Assembly (NCBI GenBank): GCA_025363835.1
Contig: JANYLD010000277.1
Location: forward strand, 1-39,245
From: Armatimonadota bacterium
GTDB lineage: Bacteria; Armatimonadota; Fimbriimonadia; Fimbriimonadales; Fimbriimonadaceae
Direction: 5' to 3'
Length of the DNA: 39,245 bases
The notes under the pieces are model-generated. The model had not been told where the DNA came from. It made no database searches and saw nothing but the letters and a program-made list of their open reading frames with translations. The position numbers and the translations under genes are program-made. Each line of letters starts with the position of its first letter. Positions within the stretch are counted from its first letter, which is position 1. This document shows, in pieces, positions 17,428-25,988 of the stretch.

Positions 17428-18060
17428 AGAGATCAGTAGGCCAGAGCCTTTATACCGCTGTACTGCGGCATCCGCTATTCCAACGCCCGGCATCGTCAAT
17501 TGCCCCGACGCCACCCAATCTTGTCCCCACCCCTCCACCATCAGTTGATTGCTGATAGCGCGCTGCTCAAATTGGTTGGCGCCGGAGAGGTCTTCATAAA
17601 CTACGTTCGCACCATCGATGCGGACGCGGTAAGGACGGTTCTGGGTTTGAGGGGTTTGCTCGGGCAGGTACTCCTCAAGAGCGAAATGCCCGTTCTTGAG
17701 GCGTACCAGCCGGCCATTAAAGTTGCGAACGACGGCATCAATCGTATCGTTGCCGCCGAGCCGCAACCCGGTGATTCGCGCCGACGCAGCGTCGGCCAGC
17801 AAACTGCCATTAACGTCCTGCAATCGCGGCTCGATCACGTGCAAGGTCCCACTCTCCCACAGGAAGTTGTAGCTCCGCGCAGTGATGTGAAGAAGAGCGC
17901 CTTTGCGCGCCTGGTACGTGAAATCGATGCCTGTACCGGGAGCGGCCAGCATCCGGAAGCATTCACGCAGGAAGATGTATCCCCTGAAGGCAATCAGCAG
18001 AGGCAAAAGGATGATCGCCACTCGGAAGAGGCGGAAGAAGACTTTTGCGAACCTATCCAT
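17398..18060 (-). pseudogene. tamB: TamB-like protein, N-terminal part (membrane anchor)
   Basis: This 220-residue frame has a basic start, a transmembrane helix (about 12-30, VAIILLPLLIAFRGYIFLR) and then the AsmA/TamB-like opening beta blocks (LHITARSYNFLWESGTLHV; VRIDGANVVYEDLSG). That is the usual N-terminus of a TamB protein: inner-membrane anchor, then periplasmic beta-groove. It ends at a TGA (17398-17400) 8 nt before the next frame. The last 15 or so residues look like out-of-frame sequence. The gene begins 32 nt after lipA, so it should share its transcript. An alternative reading is two separate proteins made by coupled translation. Confidence 0.75.
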
Positions 18061-18092
18061 GCGCGACGGATTTTCTTCCTGTCGTCGCGAGT

Positions 18093-18986
18093 TTAGACGG
18101 CTTGGGCGTCAAGCTGTTGCAAGCGATCGGCCATGATTTTCTTGGAAAACTCGATTGCGTTGTAGGAAGAGCGGATAAACGGCCCGCTCGCGACGAAAAC
18201 AAAGCCCAAGTCCCCGCCGATCTTCTCGTACTCTTTAAACTCATCCGGGTGGATGAAGGTATTAACGGGTAGGTGCTTCATGGTCGGCCTCAGATATTGG
18301 CCGATGGTCACGGCGTCCACTCCAATTTCGCGCAAATCTTCCAGGGTCTTGACCACTTCATCTCGTGTTTCACCAAGTCCGAGCATGATTCCGGACTTGG
18401 TATGGATGGTGGGGTCCAGTTCCTTCACCGTTTTAAGCACGCCCAATGTTCGCTCGTATTTTGCTTGGGGGCGTACCACGGTGTGTAATCGCTCGACGGT
18501 TTCGATGTTGTGATTGTAAATATCCGGTCTCGCGTCGGTCACGTTTTGGATGCACCACCGTTTGCCTTTGAAGTCAGGGGTGAGCACTTCGACGATCGTG
18601 AGGGGGTTCACCTTGCGCAAAGCTTTGATCGTTTCCGCGAATTGCATCGAGCCCTCATCGGCCAGGTCGTCCCTGGCAACGCTGGTGACGACCACGTGTT
18701 TCAGACCCAAATCGTTCGTGACATTGGCAACGTTTTCCGGCTCGTTCGCGTCCACTTGCAGGCCCCTTCCAACTTTGATGGCGCAGAAGCCGCAGCTCCT
18801 CGTGCAGGTGTCTCCCAAGATCATGAAGGTCGCGGTTTTTTTGCTCCAGCACTCCGGCAGGTTCGGACACCGAGCAGACTCGCAGACCGTGTGGAGGTTC
18901 TTGGACCTCATCATTTCCTCAACCTGTTTGATGGTGTCCGGTCGAGGCAGCCGAATGGTGAGCCACTCGGGAAGGCGCTGGGTCAT
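18093..18986 (-). CDS. lipA: Lipoyl synthase
   Basis: LipA inserts two sulfurs into protein-bound octanoyl chains to make lipoyl cofactor, using S-adenosylmethionine radicals. The 297-residue product has the auxiliary Fe-S motif CESARCPNLPEC (about 35-46), the radical-SAM motif CTRSCGFC (about 61-68), the conserved VVVTSVARDDLAD segment, GLGET and the C-terminal RSSYNA that ligates the auxiliary cluster. All expected residues are present and the length is normal. It is the first gene of the leftward cluster leading into tamB-bamA-lpxD-lpxC, an unusual partner for envelope genes. CATACT stands 7 nt before the ATG, so the transcript is probably leaderless. Confidence 0.97.
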   Translation of the reverse strand: MTQRLPEWLTIRLPRPDTIKQVEEMMRSKNLHTVCESARCPNLPECWSKKTATFMILGDTCTRSCGFCAIKVGRGLQVDANEPENVANVTNDLGLKHVVVTSVARDDLADEGSMQFAETIKALRKVNPLTIVEVLTPDFKGKRWCIQNVTDARPDIYNHNIETVERLHTVVRPQAKYERTLGVLKTVKELDPTIHTKSGIMLGLGETRDEVVKTLEDLREIGVDAVTIGQYLRPTMKHLPVNTFIHPDEFKEYEKIGGDLGFVFVASGPFIRSSYNAIEFSKKIMADRLQQLDAQAV

Positions 18987-18999
18987 GCCTTAAAGTATG
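18987..18999 (-). promoter_or_regulatory. Leaderless-type -10 of lipA and likely operon promoter
   Basis: On the minus strand, CATACT (18994-18999) is followed by 7 nt and the lipA ATG (18986). As no other intergenic gap in the cluster exceeds about 200 nt, this is the best candidate promoter for the whole lipA-to-lpxC run. No good -35 hexamer was seen. The rest of the gap to 19229 shows no gene. Confidence 0.45.
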
Positions 19000-19229
19000 A
19001 CATTGGGGCTTCCAATCGGATGAGCCCTCCCGAGTCAGTCAAGAACCGGAAGGATTCGATAGACAGGGCAGATTCCGTACAACGTCATGTCGGCATATGT
19101 TCCTAGATGACTGAAAAAACGCTATTTGGCTCAGTTGTTGGGCACAATTCGTTTCTATTGTGGTCTTAGGGAAAGTTCTGCTTGTCGCTCTTCGGGCGGC
19201 AACGGCATTATCTCCTTGATTGTGAACCT

Positions 19230-20897
19230 ATGAGTGTCGTTGAATCGGATCATCGAACTAGGCCGCGCGCCCTGCCTCAGGCTTTAAGAGCGGCGGTCAA
19301 TTCTGATCGGGCCGTGGTGTGGGGTCTGTGGTTGGCCTGGCTTTTGGCCTGCGTCCCAATAATCTTTGTCCCGGTGCTGCCAGCGGTCGACTATCCCGAC
19401 CATCTTGCCCGGATTTACATCCTCGCCCACGGAATGCAGATTCCAGGTTATGCACAGTTCTATCACCCGCATTGGGCCCTCCTTCCCAATCTGGCATTCG
19501 ACCTTGCAATGGTGCCCCTTGCGAAGATCATGCCCGTAACACTTGCGGGACAGTTGTTCTTGTCCTTCGTGTTTGGCCTCACCATCTACGGGGGAGCGCG
19601 ACTCAATCGAGCGCTGCTCGGGAAGTGGTCCTGGCTAGCTCTGATACCTGCATTGCTGATTTATAATCGCATCCTCGCTTACGGATTCATCAACTTTTTA
19701 TTTGGGCTCGGCCTAATTCTCCTCGCCCTCGCCTTTCACGTGGAGCAAAAGAAGTCGTCAGTGGGGAAGCGACTTGCCATCGAAAGTCTGTTCATGATTG
19801 GGCTCTTCGCTTCGCACCTCGTTGCGCTGGCCCTTTACGTGTTTTGCGCTTTGGCCTATGACCTGAGCGGTTGGATTGCAGAGAAATCGGGAAAGAATGA
19901 AATTTTGAAGGACCTCGCCGTCGTGTGTGCTCCCTTCTTCATTTTGCTCGCCGCCTTTGTGTTCGTTAGCCCAACTACGGGAGAAGCGAGCAAGGCCGAG
20001 TTTAGGCCTTTCCTCCAAAGGCTCCGACTGCTCCACTTAACACTGCAGACTGGTCAGGGGATGTGGGACACGCTATTCGGTTCACTTATTGTCCTCTTTA
20101 TTGGCTGGCTTCTCCTCGCAAAGAAAGTCCGCCTGGCGCCGAGAATGGTCATCTGCCTTGTTGGCCTTACCGCTCTATTCCTCGTTTGTCCAACTGGCTT
20201 TAAGCAGGCAATGAACGTAGACACGCGCATTCCGCTTGTGCTCACGATCGTGGGATTCTCTATGCTCGTCCCCTCCGAAGGCTTTAAGGGCACCGCCGTT
20301 GGCGCATGCCTTCTCGCTCTGCTAGGATTCAGAGCGGCAACGACGGCAATTCACTACAACGCTTGGGACGAGAGACAGGAGGAGGTTTTGGCGGACCTTC
20401 GCCAAGTCCCTGCCGGCTCCATTCTGCTCGTAACGCGGCATAAGGATTCCCACGCCTTTGACGCCGTCGCCTGGAATCCGCCACTGATGCATCTTGGATG
20501 CCTGTTACTTCTGGAGCGTCCGATTTTGTCGGACGACTTGTTCACTATTCCTACCCAGCAACCGCTGCTCAAGAATGGTCCTTACGCCAATATCGACCTT
20601 ACGGCCAAAGTAGGGGGCACGCGAGCTAGAGATATGCAAGATTTTGGAAGGGAAGCTGCCGCGGAAAGCCTGAAGTTGGGGTTGCAGAACACACCCGAAT
20701 ACGTTTTCTATGTTAGGGCGAAGGGTCCCGTGAAGCTGCCACCTGAATTAACGCCGGTCGTCGTGCGGACTGGGTACGCGATTTACAAGGTCAACCCTAT
20801 GGCGCTGGCGAGCGATAACAATTTCACGTTGCCGTCCAACGAGATCAAGGAAGAACACATAGCTGGAGAAATTGAGCGCTGGAGTGGCTCGAATTAG
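19230..20897 (+). CDS. Polytopic membrane protein, possibly GT-C-like
   Basis: This protein of about 555 residues has roughly nine to eleven hydrophobic segments in its first 380 residues. A first external loop carries DYPDHLARIYIL, and a C-terminal soluble part of about 170 residues follows. Acidic residues in the first loop after the first helix are typical of GT-C glycosyltransferases and related lipid-linked sugar enzymes, but here the motif is only suggestive. No specific family is recognised. ATG 19230 is chosen; TTG 19182 would add 16 residues. It is divergent from lipA with a gap of about 240 nt in which I see no gene. Function is not assigned. Confidence 0.75.
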   Translation: MSVVESDHRTRPRALPQALRAAVNSDRAVVWGLWLAWLLACVPIIFVPVLPAVDYPDHLARIYILAHGMQIPGYAQFYHPHWALLPNLAFDLAMVPLAKIMPVTLAGQLFLSFVFGLTIYGGARLNRALLGKWSWLALIPALLIYNRILAYGFINFLFGLGLILLALAFHVEQKKSSVGKRLAIESLFMIGLFASHLVALALYVFCALAYDLSGWIAEKSGKNEILKDLAVVCAPFFILLAAFVFVSPTTGEASKAEFRPFLQRLRLLHLTLQTGQGMWDTLFGSLIVLFIGWLLLAKKVRLAPRMVICLVGLTALFLVCPTGFKQAMNVDTRIPLVLTIVGFSMLVPSEGFKGTAVGACLLALLGFRAATTAIHYNAWDERQEEVLADLRQVPAGSILLVTRHKDSHAFDAVAWNPPLMHLGCLLLLERPILSDDLFTIPTQQPLLKNGPYANIDLTAKVGGTRARDMQDFGREAAAESLKLGLQNTPEYVFYVRAKGPVKLPPELTPVVVRTGYAIYKVNPMALASDNNFTLPSNEIKEEHIAGEIERWSGSN

Positions 20898-21003
20898 ACT
20901 CTAATCGGCAGGCTGAACTGAAAACGTGCAGTGTGAGAGGCCCGTCGATCGAGGGCATGGTTGCGAGTTCCAAAGTCGCCGACTAACCATGTAGAATGTG
21001 CGC

Positions 21004-21432
21004 CTATCGGCCATCAGGCGCTTTTTCCGGGGGAGCTACCCACTGCTTCCAATCTTCCTTGTGCGGCTCTTTTGCGGCTATCTCAGCCTGCAGAAGCTTG
21101 GGATCGTCTGCGGCCATATATCCCAGGTCCTGGTCGGGACCCCATGCACTGCCTTTTGAAACCTTTCTGTGGCGCGAGTGCTTGCGGCGGTGTCGGTTAG
21201 AACTGTACGTGCTATCCGCGGCGTAGGTGTATTCCTCTGCCGACTTCGAACTTGCCCTCTGATTATAAGAGGCGAGAACTGGTTGAGCAACGATCTGAAT
21301 CTCAGGCGCTGGATAGGCGGTTGGGGCAGATTTTGCTACTGTTTGAACTGCTCCGGGTCCGCAGCCGGCCAGTGCGGCGCTCAGCACTAGAGTGCAGATT
21401 CCGGCAGACCAAGTTCTGATTCCGTTCTTCAT
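21004..21432 (-). CDS. Small predicted lipoprotein
   Basis: The 142-residue product has a lipoprotein signal with lipobox LAGC (Cys about residue 24). The mature part is short and probably disordered: Pro/Ala/Ser-rich, with a strongly basic stretch of His, Arg and Lys (NRHRRKHSRHRK) and a Trp/Pro-rich end. The start at 21432 is favoured because AGAGGA lies 5 nt upstream; an ATG at 21450 would add 6 residues. No family is recognised. The flanking gaps (20898-21003 and 21433-21578) show nothing else. Confidence 0.7.
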   Translation of the reverse strand: MKNGIRTWSAGICTLVLSAALAGCGPGAVQTVAKSAPTAYPAPEIQIVAQPVLASYNQRASSKSAEEYTYAADSTYSSNRHRRKHSRHRKVSKGSAWGPDQDLGYMAADDPKLLQAEIAAKEPHKEDWKQWVAPPEKAPDGR

Positions 21433-21578
21433 GTGAGTCCTCTTTGTCATTGGACCCTATCTCGCCTCCGCAGAGAGGATTAACAGGTCCGCCATTTGAG
21501 CGACAGCGCGCGTCGCGTATTTCGCTTGGCTCGCAATAAAATTATCGGCAGGATCGCTGAGAACCCGGAACGCTGGTT

Positions 21579-22433
21579 CTAGGCCGGTGGGGACTTTTCT
21601 ATTGCGGCCCTCTTCTTCACTGTTTGTTTCTTGCCCGTGGCCGACGCCCTGATGGTCGTCACCCTGGTCTGCATGGGGGGTGCAACGTGGGCGATTTGTC
21701 GTACCCAGTACTCGGCCACTTCGAGAGCCACGTCCCCGTTGGCCTCGTTGAGGCGTCTTCCGGCAGCCGTCGTCGTATCTGCGATGCCGAACCCGTGGTC
21801 TCCCGCTACGATGTCCACCATGATCTTTCGGCTAGCATCTTTAAGGTAGTTGTATACAACGCCCAATGGCGCATTCTCCGTATCGGTATTCCCGATAACG
21901 ACCGCCGTTGGCCGCCCCGCGATGGGCAGGTTCGGGTAAAGCCTCTGGCCATCCTCCACAGTCGGAATCACGGGAGTGAGAAGCACCTCGCCAAGAAAGG
22001 TGGCGTTCGCGCCAAACGCTCGATGTGCAACAACCGAGCCGAGCGACTTGCCTGCGATCACAACCCTCTTTGGATCCACCCTCGGGTCTTTGAGCGCTTC
22101 GTTAATGACCGCGTTCATTTGGTCGCTTTCGTCCACTAGCCCTTTGCTCGGCTCCTTCTTGGATGCAAAGTAGCTATAGTCAAATCTCACCGCGACGAGG
22201 CCATCCCGGACAGCCTTGCCCGCCAAGCCCTTAATCACGCTGGCATCCATACCGCCGGTCCGGCCAGAGGCTATGACGACCACGGGGAGTTGGCCTTGAT
22301 TAGGAGGGTAGGAAAAAACTGCCGTAACGTGCTGGCCAGTCCCCCAAGTGACCTGAACTGTCCGGTCTGTTGCCATAACGAGCGTTCCTAGTGACATCCC
22401 TGTAAGGGCGATAAGCATCCGTGCGATGTGCAT
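21579..22433 (-). CDS. Exported alpha/beta hydrolase (KANL3/Tex30-like)
   Basis: The product (284 residues from ATG 22433, 293 from ATG 22460) starts with a signal peptide (MLIALTGMSLGTLVMA). It then has an alpha/beta-hydrolase core: PVVVIASGRTGGMD (oxyanion strand-turn), VAVRFDYSYF, the nucleophile elbow GKSLGS (Ser) and a C-terminal GDHGF with the catalytic His; an acidic residue in VVIGNTDTE is the likely third member. The arrangement, with a GKSMGG-like elbow and late GDHxF, is that of the KANL3/Tex30 family rather than true lipases. The tail is Lys/Ala-rich and low in complexity. The substrate is unknown. Confidence 0.8.
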   Translation of the reverse strand: MHIARMLIALTGMSLGTLVMATDRTVQVTWGTGQHVTAVFSYPPNQGQLPVVVIASGRTGGMDASVIKGLAGKAVRDGLVAVRFDYSYFASKKEPSKGLVDESDQMNAVINEALKDPRVDPKRVVIAGKSLGSVVAHRAFGANATFLGEVLLTPVIPTVEDGQRLYPNLPIAGRPTAVVIGNTDTENAPLGVVYNYLKDASRKIMVDIVAGDHGFGIADTTTAAGRRLNEANGDVALEVAEYWVRQIAHVAPPMQTRVTTIRASATGKKQTVKKRAAIEKSPPA

Positions 22434-22551
22434 GCCCGTATTTTGACCGGTAAGCGGCATGGGCTAATGGTCCCCTTAGGTTTGCGTTGCTGGCAAATCC
22501 GCACAAGACTAGAGCGTTACGGCGGTTTTTCAGCCGCATTGGAGGTTTCCA

Positions 22552-23049
22552 GTGTTTACGTTCGGTGATGTTTTGGGCATCGTCGCCTTACTTGTCGGCG
22601 TTTGTCTTACGGGCTGGGCTACGTTACTCGCCTTCTCACTCCTGTTTCCGGCCCGCGCGGAACAAGCCGCCGCTGCTATTGACCGTTCACCGATGGCGGT
22701 GGGCGTGCGGGGGCTCGTGTTGACGGTGCTGACCGTAATCGTGGCCATTGTGCTCGTGCAAGTGCACAAGCCCGTATTCGTGGCGATTACGTGGCTGCTT
22801 GTCCTCTCGGTGTTGTCCCTTGCCGCTCTTGGCGGAAGCGGACTGGCAATGCTGATGGCGAGACGCATCCAGGCTCATGAACCGCATCTTTCTGCCTACA
22901 CAGCTCTGATGAGAGGCGCCGCTTTGGTGGTCGTTCCAGGAATCCTTCCGGTATTCGGATGGTTTCTCGTGGCTCCCGTCATGTTGATCATGGGTGTTGG
23001 CGCGGGAACCCGGGCGCTTCGCCTTGTTTCTGTCGCTGGGCAGGTCTGA
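22552..23049 (+). CDS. Four-helix membrane protein, unknown
   Basis: The 165-residue protein has four hydrophobic helices (about 8-32, 53-72, 75-102 and 121-150). I recognise no motif. The GTG at 22552 follows GGAGG by 6 nt, a good ribosome-binding site. It is the first gene of an operon: its stop is 2 nt before the GTG of the DUF1800 gene, then DUF1501 follows. The arrangement suggests it serves the same exported system, perhaps as a membrane partner, but that is inference. Confidence 0.75.
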   Translation: MFTFGDVLGIVALLVGVCLTGWATLLAFSLLFPARAEQAAAAIDRSPMAVGVRGLVLTVLTVIVAIVLVQVHKPVFVAITWLLVLSVLSLAALGGSGLAMLMARRIQAHEPHLSAYTALMRGAALVVVPGILPVFGWFLVAPVMLIMGVGAGTRALRLVSVAGQV

Positions 23050-23051
23050 AA

Positions 23052-24458
23052 GTGGATCGGCGCGATGTCCTCAAGCTTGGATTGGCGGGCGCGGGCATAG
23101 CTGCCTTGGGCGGCTGCAGCCCTCTTGCCGCTCGGTATGCCGTCCAAGAGGATCCGGCTCTGCCGCTTCCGCCACGTGACGTTGAGCCGGAGGTGCGCCT
23201 GCTTAACCGCTTGGGTTTTGGCGGGCGTCCGGGCGACATTGCGCGGGTGGCTGCGGCTGGCCAGGGGGCATTTGTTGCAGAGCAGTTGGCCGCAGAACAG
23301 AAGGAAGACGTCCGCTTGGATCTGCTGCTTGCGGGCCTCGACATCTTTAGCATGAAAGGCGACGAGATCGAGGATATCCATAAGGAACAGGTGCTCTTCG
23401 AGCTTCAGCGTGCGGATCTCCTTTGCGCCGTTTACGGACGCAACCAGCTTTTTGAGCGGATGACCGATTTCTGGCTAAATCACTTCAACATCTACGCGCT
23501 CAAGACAGACTCGGCCTTCAGACTGGCGGGAGACACTCGAAAAGTGGTTCGCGCCAACGCGTTAGGGAAGTTCCCGGACGTGCTCCGCGCCTCCGCCCAT
23601 AGCCCAGCGATGCTCGGCTATCTCGACAACACTTCCAATAAGAGCGGGGTGCCGAATGAGAATTATGCCCGCGAGCTGATGGAGCTGCACACGCTTGGGG
23701 TTCATGGTGGCTACACACAGCGAGATGTCATGGAAGTGGCTCGGTGCCTGACCGGATGGACCGTTGAAGACCGTTTTCTCCACCCGCGCGGCCAGTTCCG
23801 GTTTAACCCAGATGTTCATGACGCCGGCTCGAAGGAGGTGCTGGGCCAGACGATTCCGGCCGGTGGTGGGCAAGGGGACGGCGAGAGAGTCCTAGATATT
23901 CTCGCCAAGCACCCGGCCACCGCGAAGCATTTGTCCACCAAGCTATGCCGCGAGTTTCTAGGCAAAGAAGACCCTGCCTGGATCGATCGGATGAGTAGCG
24001 CTTATTTGGCTTCAGGAGGCGACCTGCGCGAAATGCTGCGGCCGCTCTTGACCAGCCAGGATCTTTTGACCGCTCCCCCGATCGCTAAGCGCCCACTTGA
24101 CTTCGTCGCCTCGTCCCTGCGTGCGACGAACGCCAACACGGATTGCGGACAAGCCGTTGTTGACCACGTTACGAGGATGGGCCAAGGTCCTCAGCTCTGG
24201 CCGATGCCTGATGGCTATCCGGAAAAGGCTGCCGCCTGGTCCGGCTCGATGCTAGGGCGGTGGAACTTTGCACTTGCTCTAGCAGGCGGAAAATTGGCCG
24301 GCACCAACATTGGGATGGAAGCCTCCCGGAAGCCGATTGAAGAGATATTAGGCCGTCATGGGGGAGCCGATGATCTGCTGGGCCCCACGGTGAATGGTTT
24401 GAATACGCCCGAGGCGGCCGCGCTATGCCTCGCCTCGCCGGAGTTCCAATGGAGATGA
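23052..24458 (+). CDS. DUF1800 family protein, Tat-exported probable lipoprotein
   Basis: The 468-residue product begins MDRRDVLKLGLAGAGIAALGGC: a twin-arginine signal with a lipobox-like LGGC. The DUF1800 domain follows (LLNRLGFGGRPGD; MTDFWLNHFNIYA; NENYARELMELHTLGV; DVMEVARCLTGWTV; HHD-like pairs). The family has no established activity. DUF1800 genes are regularly next to DUF1501 genes in Planctomycetes and related groups, as here. GTG 23052 is selected because it places the Tat motif at the N-terminus; the open frame starts 93 nt earlier inside the previous gene and that part is not credible. The following ATG is 4 nt after the stop. Confidence 0.9.
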   Translation: MDRRDVLKLGLAGAGIAALGGCSPLAARYAVQEDPALPLPPRDVEPEVRLLNRLGFGGRPGDIARVAAAGQGAFVAEQLAAEQKEDVRLDLLLAGLDIFSMKGDEIEDIHKEQVLFELQRADLLCAVYGRNQLFERMTDFWLNHFNIYALKTDSAFRLAGDTRKVVRANALGKFPDVLRASAHSPAMLGYLDNTSNKSGVPNENYARELMELHTLGVHGGYTQRDVMEVARCLTGWTVEDRFLHPRGQFRFNPDVHDAGSKEVLGQTIPAGGGQGDGERVLDILAKHPATAKHLSTKLCREFLGKEDPAWIDRMSSAYLASGGDLREMLRPLLTSQDLLTAPPIAKRPLDFVASSLRATNANTDCGQAVVDHVTRMGQGPQLWPMPDGYPEKAAAWSGSMLGRWNFALALAGGKLAGTNIGMEASRKPIEEILGRHGGADDLLGPTVNGLNTPEAAALCLASPEFQWR

Positions 24459-24462
24459 TCCG

Positions 24463-25731
24463 ATGAAAGCTGAATGGTGGAGCTGCGATGATTACGCGCA
24501 GTCGCAAAAGATAAGCCGCCGTGGGCTCTTGGTGGGTTCCAGTCTGGCCCTGTACACCTTGGCCCTGAAGCAGTCCGCTCTTGGGCAGATAGCCTTGAGG
24601 ACAGGCAAGCAAAAGGAGGGTGAGACGGTGGTCATCGTCTTCTTGCGAGGAGGCGCGGATGGTTTGAATATTGTTGTTCCGCACGGCGAGGACGCCTATT
24701 ACAAGGCCCGTCCAGCCTTGGCCATCGCCCGTCCAAATGACGCTTCCGCTCACAAGGAAGACCGGACCTTGGATCTCAACGGATTCTTCGGCCTCCACCC
24801 CGCTCTCGCCCCGTTGATGCCGTTGTATGGAGAAGGGCAAATGGCCTTCATCCACGCTATTGGCTCGATGGACGAATCCCACTCCCACTTTGAGGCGATG
24901 TATGCCATGGAGCGAGGCCTCGCCTCCTCCGCGCCAGGCGACGCCAGCGGGTGGCTCGCCCGCCACCTGATCTCCTCTTCTGTGGTGAACGACTCCGCCT
25001 TGAGAGCCGTCGCCATCGGCGGCACGATGCCGGACTCCCTGCGCGGAGCAAGTAATGCGCTCGCTTTGGATTCACTGGATGATTTCAAGCTGCAAGGCGA
25101 TGCCGGCTTCCGAGCCGCCCTGGACAAACTGTATGCGAATGGAGGAGACCCGCTCACTCAGGCTGGCCGGCAGACTCTCAAAGCGCTGGACAAAATTCAA
25201 ACCCTGCCCGCCGGCTCAGCCTCCCCGTACCCGCAGAGCGACATCGGCCAGGGCTTGCGCCAAGTGGCGCAGTTGATCAAGTCCGATGTGGGGCTGGAGG
25301 TCGCTTGCCTAGACAAAAGCGGCTGGGACACCCATGTGACCCAGGGTCGAGGAACAGGAATTCTCGCATCACAGCTCGACGATATCGCCAAAGGCTTGGC
25401 CGCCTTCGCCACTGATCTTGGTGCACGCATGAAGCACGTCACCGTGGTGGCCCAAACGGAGTTTGGCCGCCGTGTGCATGAGAACGACGGCTTCGGCACC
25501 GATCACGGCCACGCCAGCGTGATGCTCCTTCTTGGCGGAGGCACCGTGCCCGGCGTCCACACCAAGTGGCCGGGTCTGAACGACGACCAACTCTCTGGTC
25601 CCGGCGACCTTCAGGTCACCACCGACTACCGCAACGTCCTCGCGGAAATCTTGGCCAAGCGGCTTCAAAACAAAGCCTCGACCCAGGTTTTTCCGGGCCT
25701 GCAGCCGACCTTTCCGGGCTTCACGGCCTAA
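24463..25731 (+). CDS. DUF1501 family protein, Tat-exported
   Basis: This 422-residue protein belongs to DUF1501, a branch of the alkaline phosphatase/sulfatase-like fold. It has a twin-arginine signal (SRRGLLVGSSLALYTLA, after about 18 residues), VVIVFLRGGADGLN, HPALAPLMPLYGEGQMAFIHAIGS, SHFEAMYAMERG and the late metal-site-like segments TEFGRRVHEN and GTDHGHASVMLLLGG. GGAG lies about 9 nt before the ATG, which follows DUF1800 by 4 nt. The two are probably co-translated and exported folded. Substrate unknown; members are often called sulfatase-like, which the sequence does not prove. Confidence 0.92.
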   Translation: MKAEWWSCDDYAQSQKISRRGLLVGSSLALYTLALKQSALGQIALRTGKQKEGETVVIVFLRGGADGLNIVVPHGEDAYYKARPALAIARPNDASAHKEDRTLDLNGFFGLHPALAPLMPLYGEGQMAFIHAIGSMDESHSHFEAMYAMERGLASSAPGDASGWLARHLISSSVVNDSALRAVAIGGTMPDSLRGASNALALDSLDDFKLQGDAGFRAALDKLYANGGDPLTQAGRQTLKALDKIQTLPAGSASPYPQSDIGQGLRQVAQLIKSDVGLEVACLDKSGWDTHVTQGRGTGILASQLDDIAKGLAAFATDLGARMKHVTVVAQTEFGRRVHENDGFGTDHGHASVMLLLGGGTVPGVHTKWPGLNDDQLSGPGDLQVTTDYRNVLAEILAKRLQNKASTQVFPGLQPTFPGFTA

Positions 25732-25769
25732 GAAAAAAGCCAGCGCAGACCACGGTCTGCGCCGGCTTT
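25732..25769 (-). terminator. Terminator of tRNA-Leu (possibly bidirectional)
   Basis: The stem AAAGCCAGCGCAGACC pairs with GGTCTGCGCCGGCTTT (25736-25751 with 25754-25769; one mismatch). On the minus strand the stem is followed by a run of T (complement of 25733-25738), placed right after the tRNA 3' end. The plus strand has only a short T-run, so use by the DUF1501 operon is less certain. Confidence 0.85.
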
Positions 25770-25770
25770 G

Positions 25771-25856
25771 TGGTGCGCGAGAAAGGACTCGAACCTTCAC
25801 TCCTTGTGAGAACTACCACCTCAAGGTAGCGCGTCTACCAATTTCGCCACTCGCGC
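25771..25856 (-). tRNA. tRNA-Leu (anticodon GAG)
   Basis: On the minus strand the sequence starts GCGCGAG, pairing with CTCGCGC at the 3' end. The D arm has TTGGTAGACGC. The anticodon arm is CTACC-TTGAGGT-GGTAG, with anticodon GAG reading CUC/CUU. A long variable arm follows (class II) and then the T loop TTCGAGT. The discriminator is A and the CCA end is encoded (25771-25773). All features fit tRNA-Leu. Confidence 0.97.
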
Positions 25857-25871
25857 TCGTTTCGGACAGCT

Positions 25872-25898
25872 ATTTTACGCCAATTCTAATTCGAGCAA
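25872..25898 (-). promoter_or_regulatory. Possible promoter of tRNA-Leu
   Basis: On the minus strand TAAAAT (25872-25877) lies 15 nt upstream of the mature tRNA 5' end, with TTGCTC (25893-25898) at a 15-nt spacing. The spacing is shorter than ideal, so this is tentative. Confidence 0.35.
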
Positions 25899-25930
25899 TT
25901 GGGCATGCTCTTTAGGCACCCTTTTCCTAG

Positions 25931-25986
25931 CCCTGAGCCCTGAGCCCTGAGCCCTGAGCCCTGAGCCCTGAGCCCTGAGCCCTGAG
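25931..25986 (+). repeat. Heptanucleotide array, CCCTGAG (8 perfect units)
   Basis: Eight identical CCCTGAG units lie between the tRNA and the 3' end of the methyltransferase gene, ending 2 nt before its stop codon region. Identity suggests active expansion or contraction. Confidence 0.95.
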
Positions 25987-25988
25987 CC

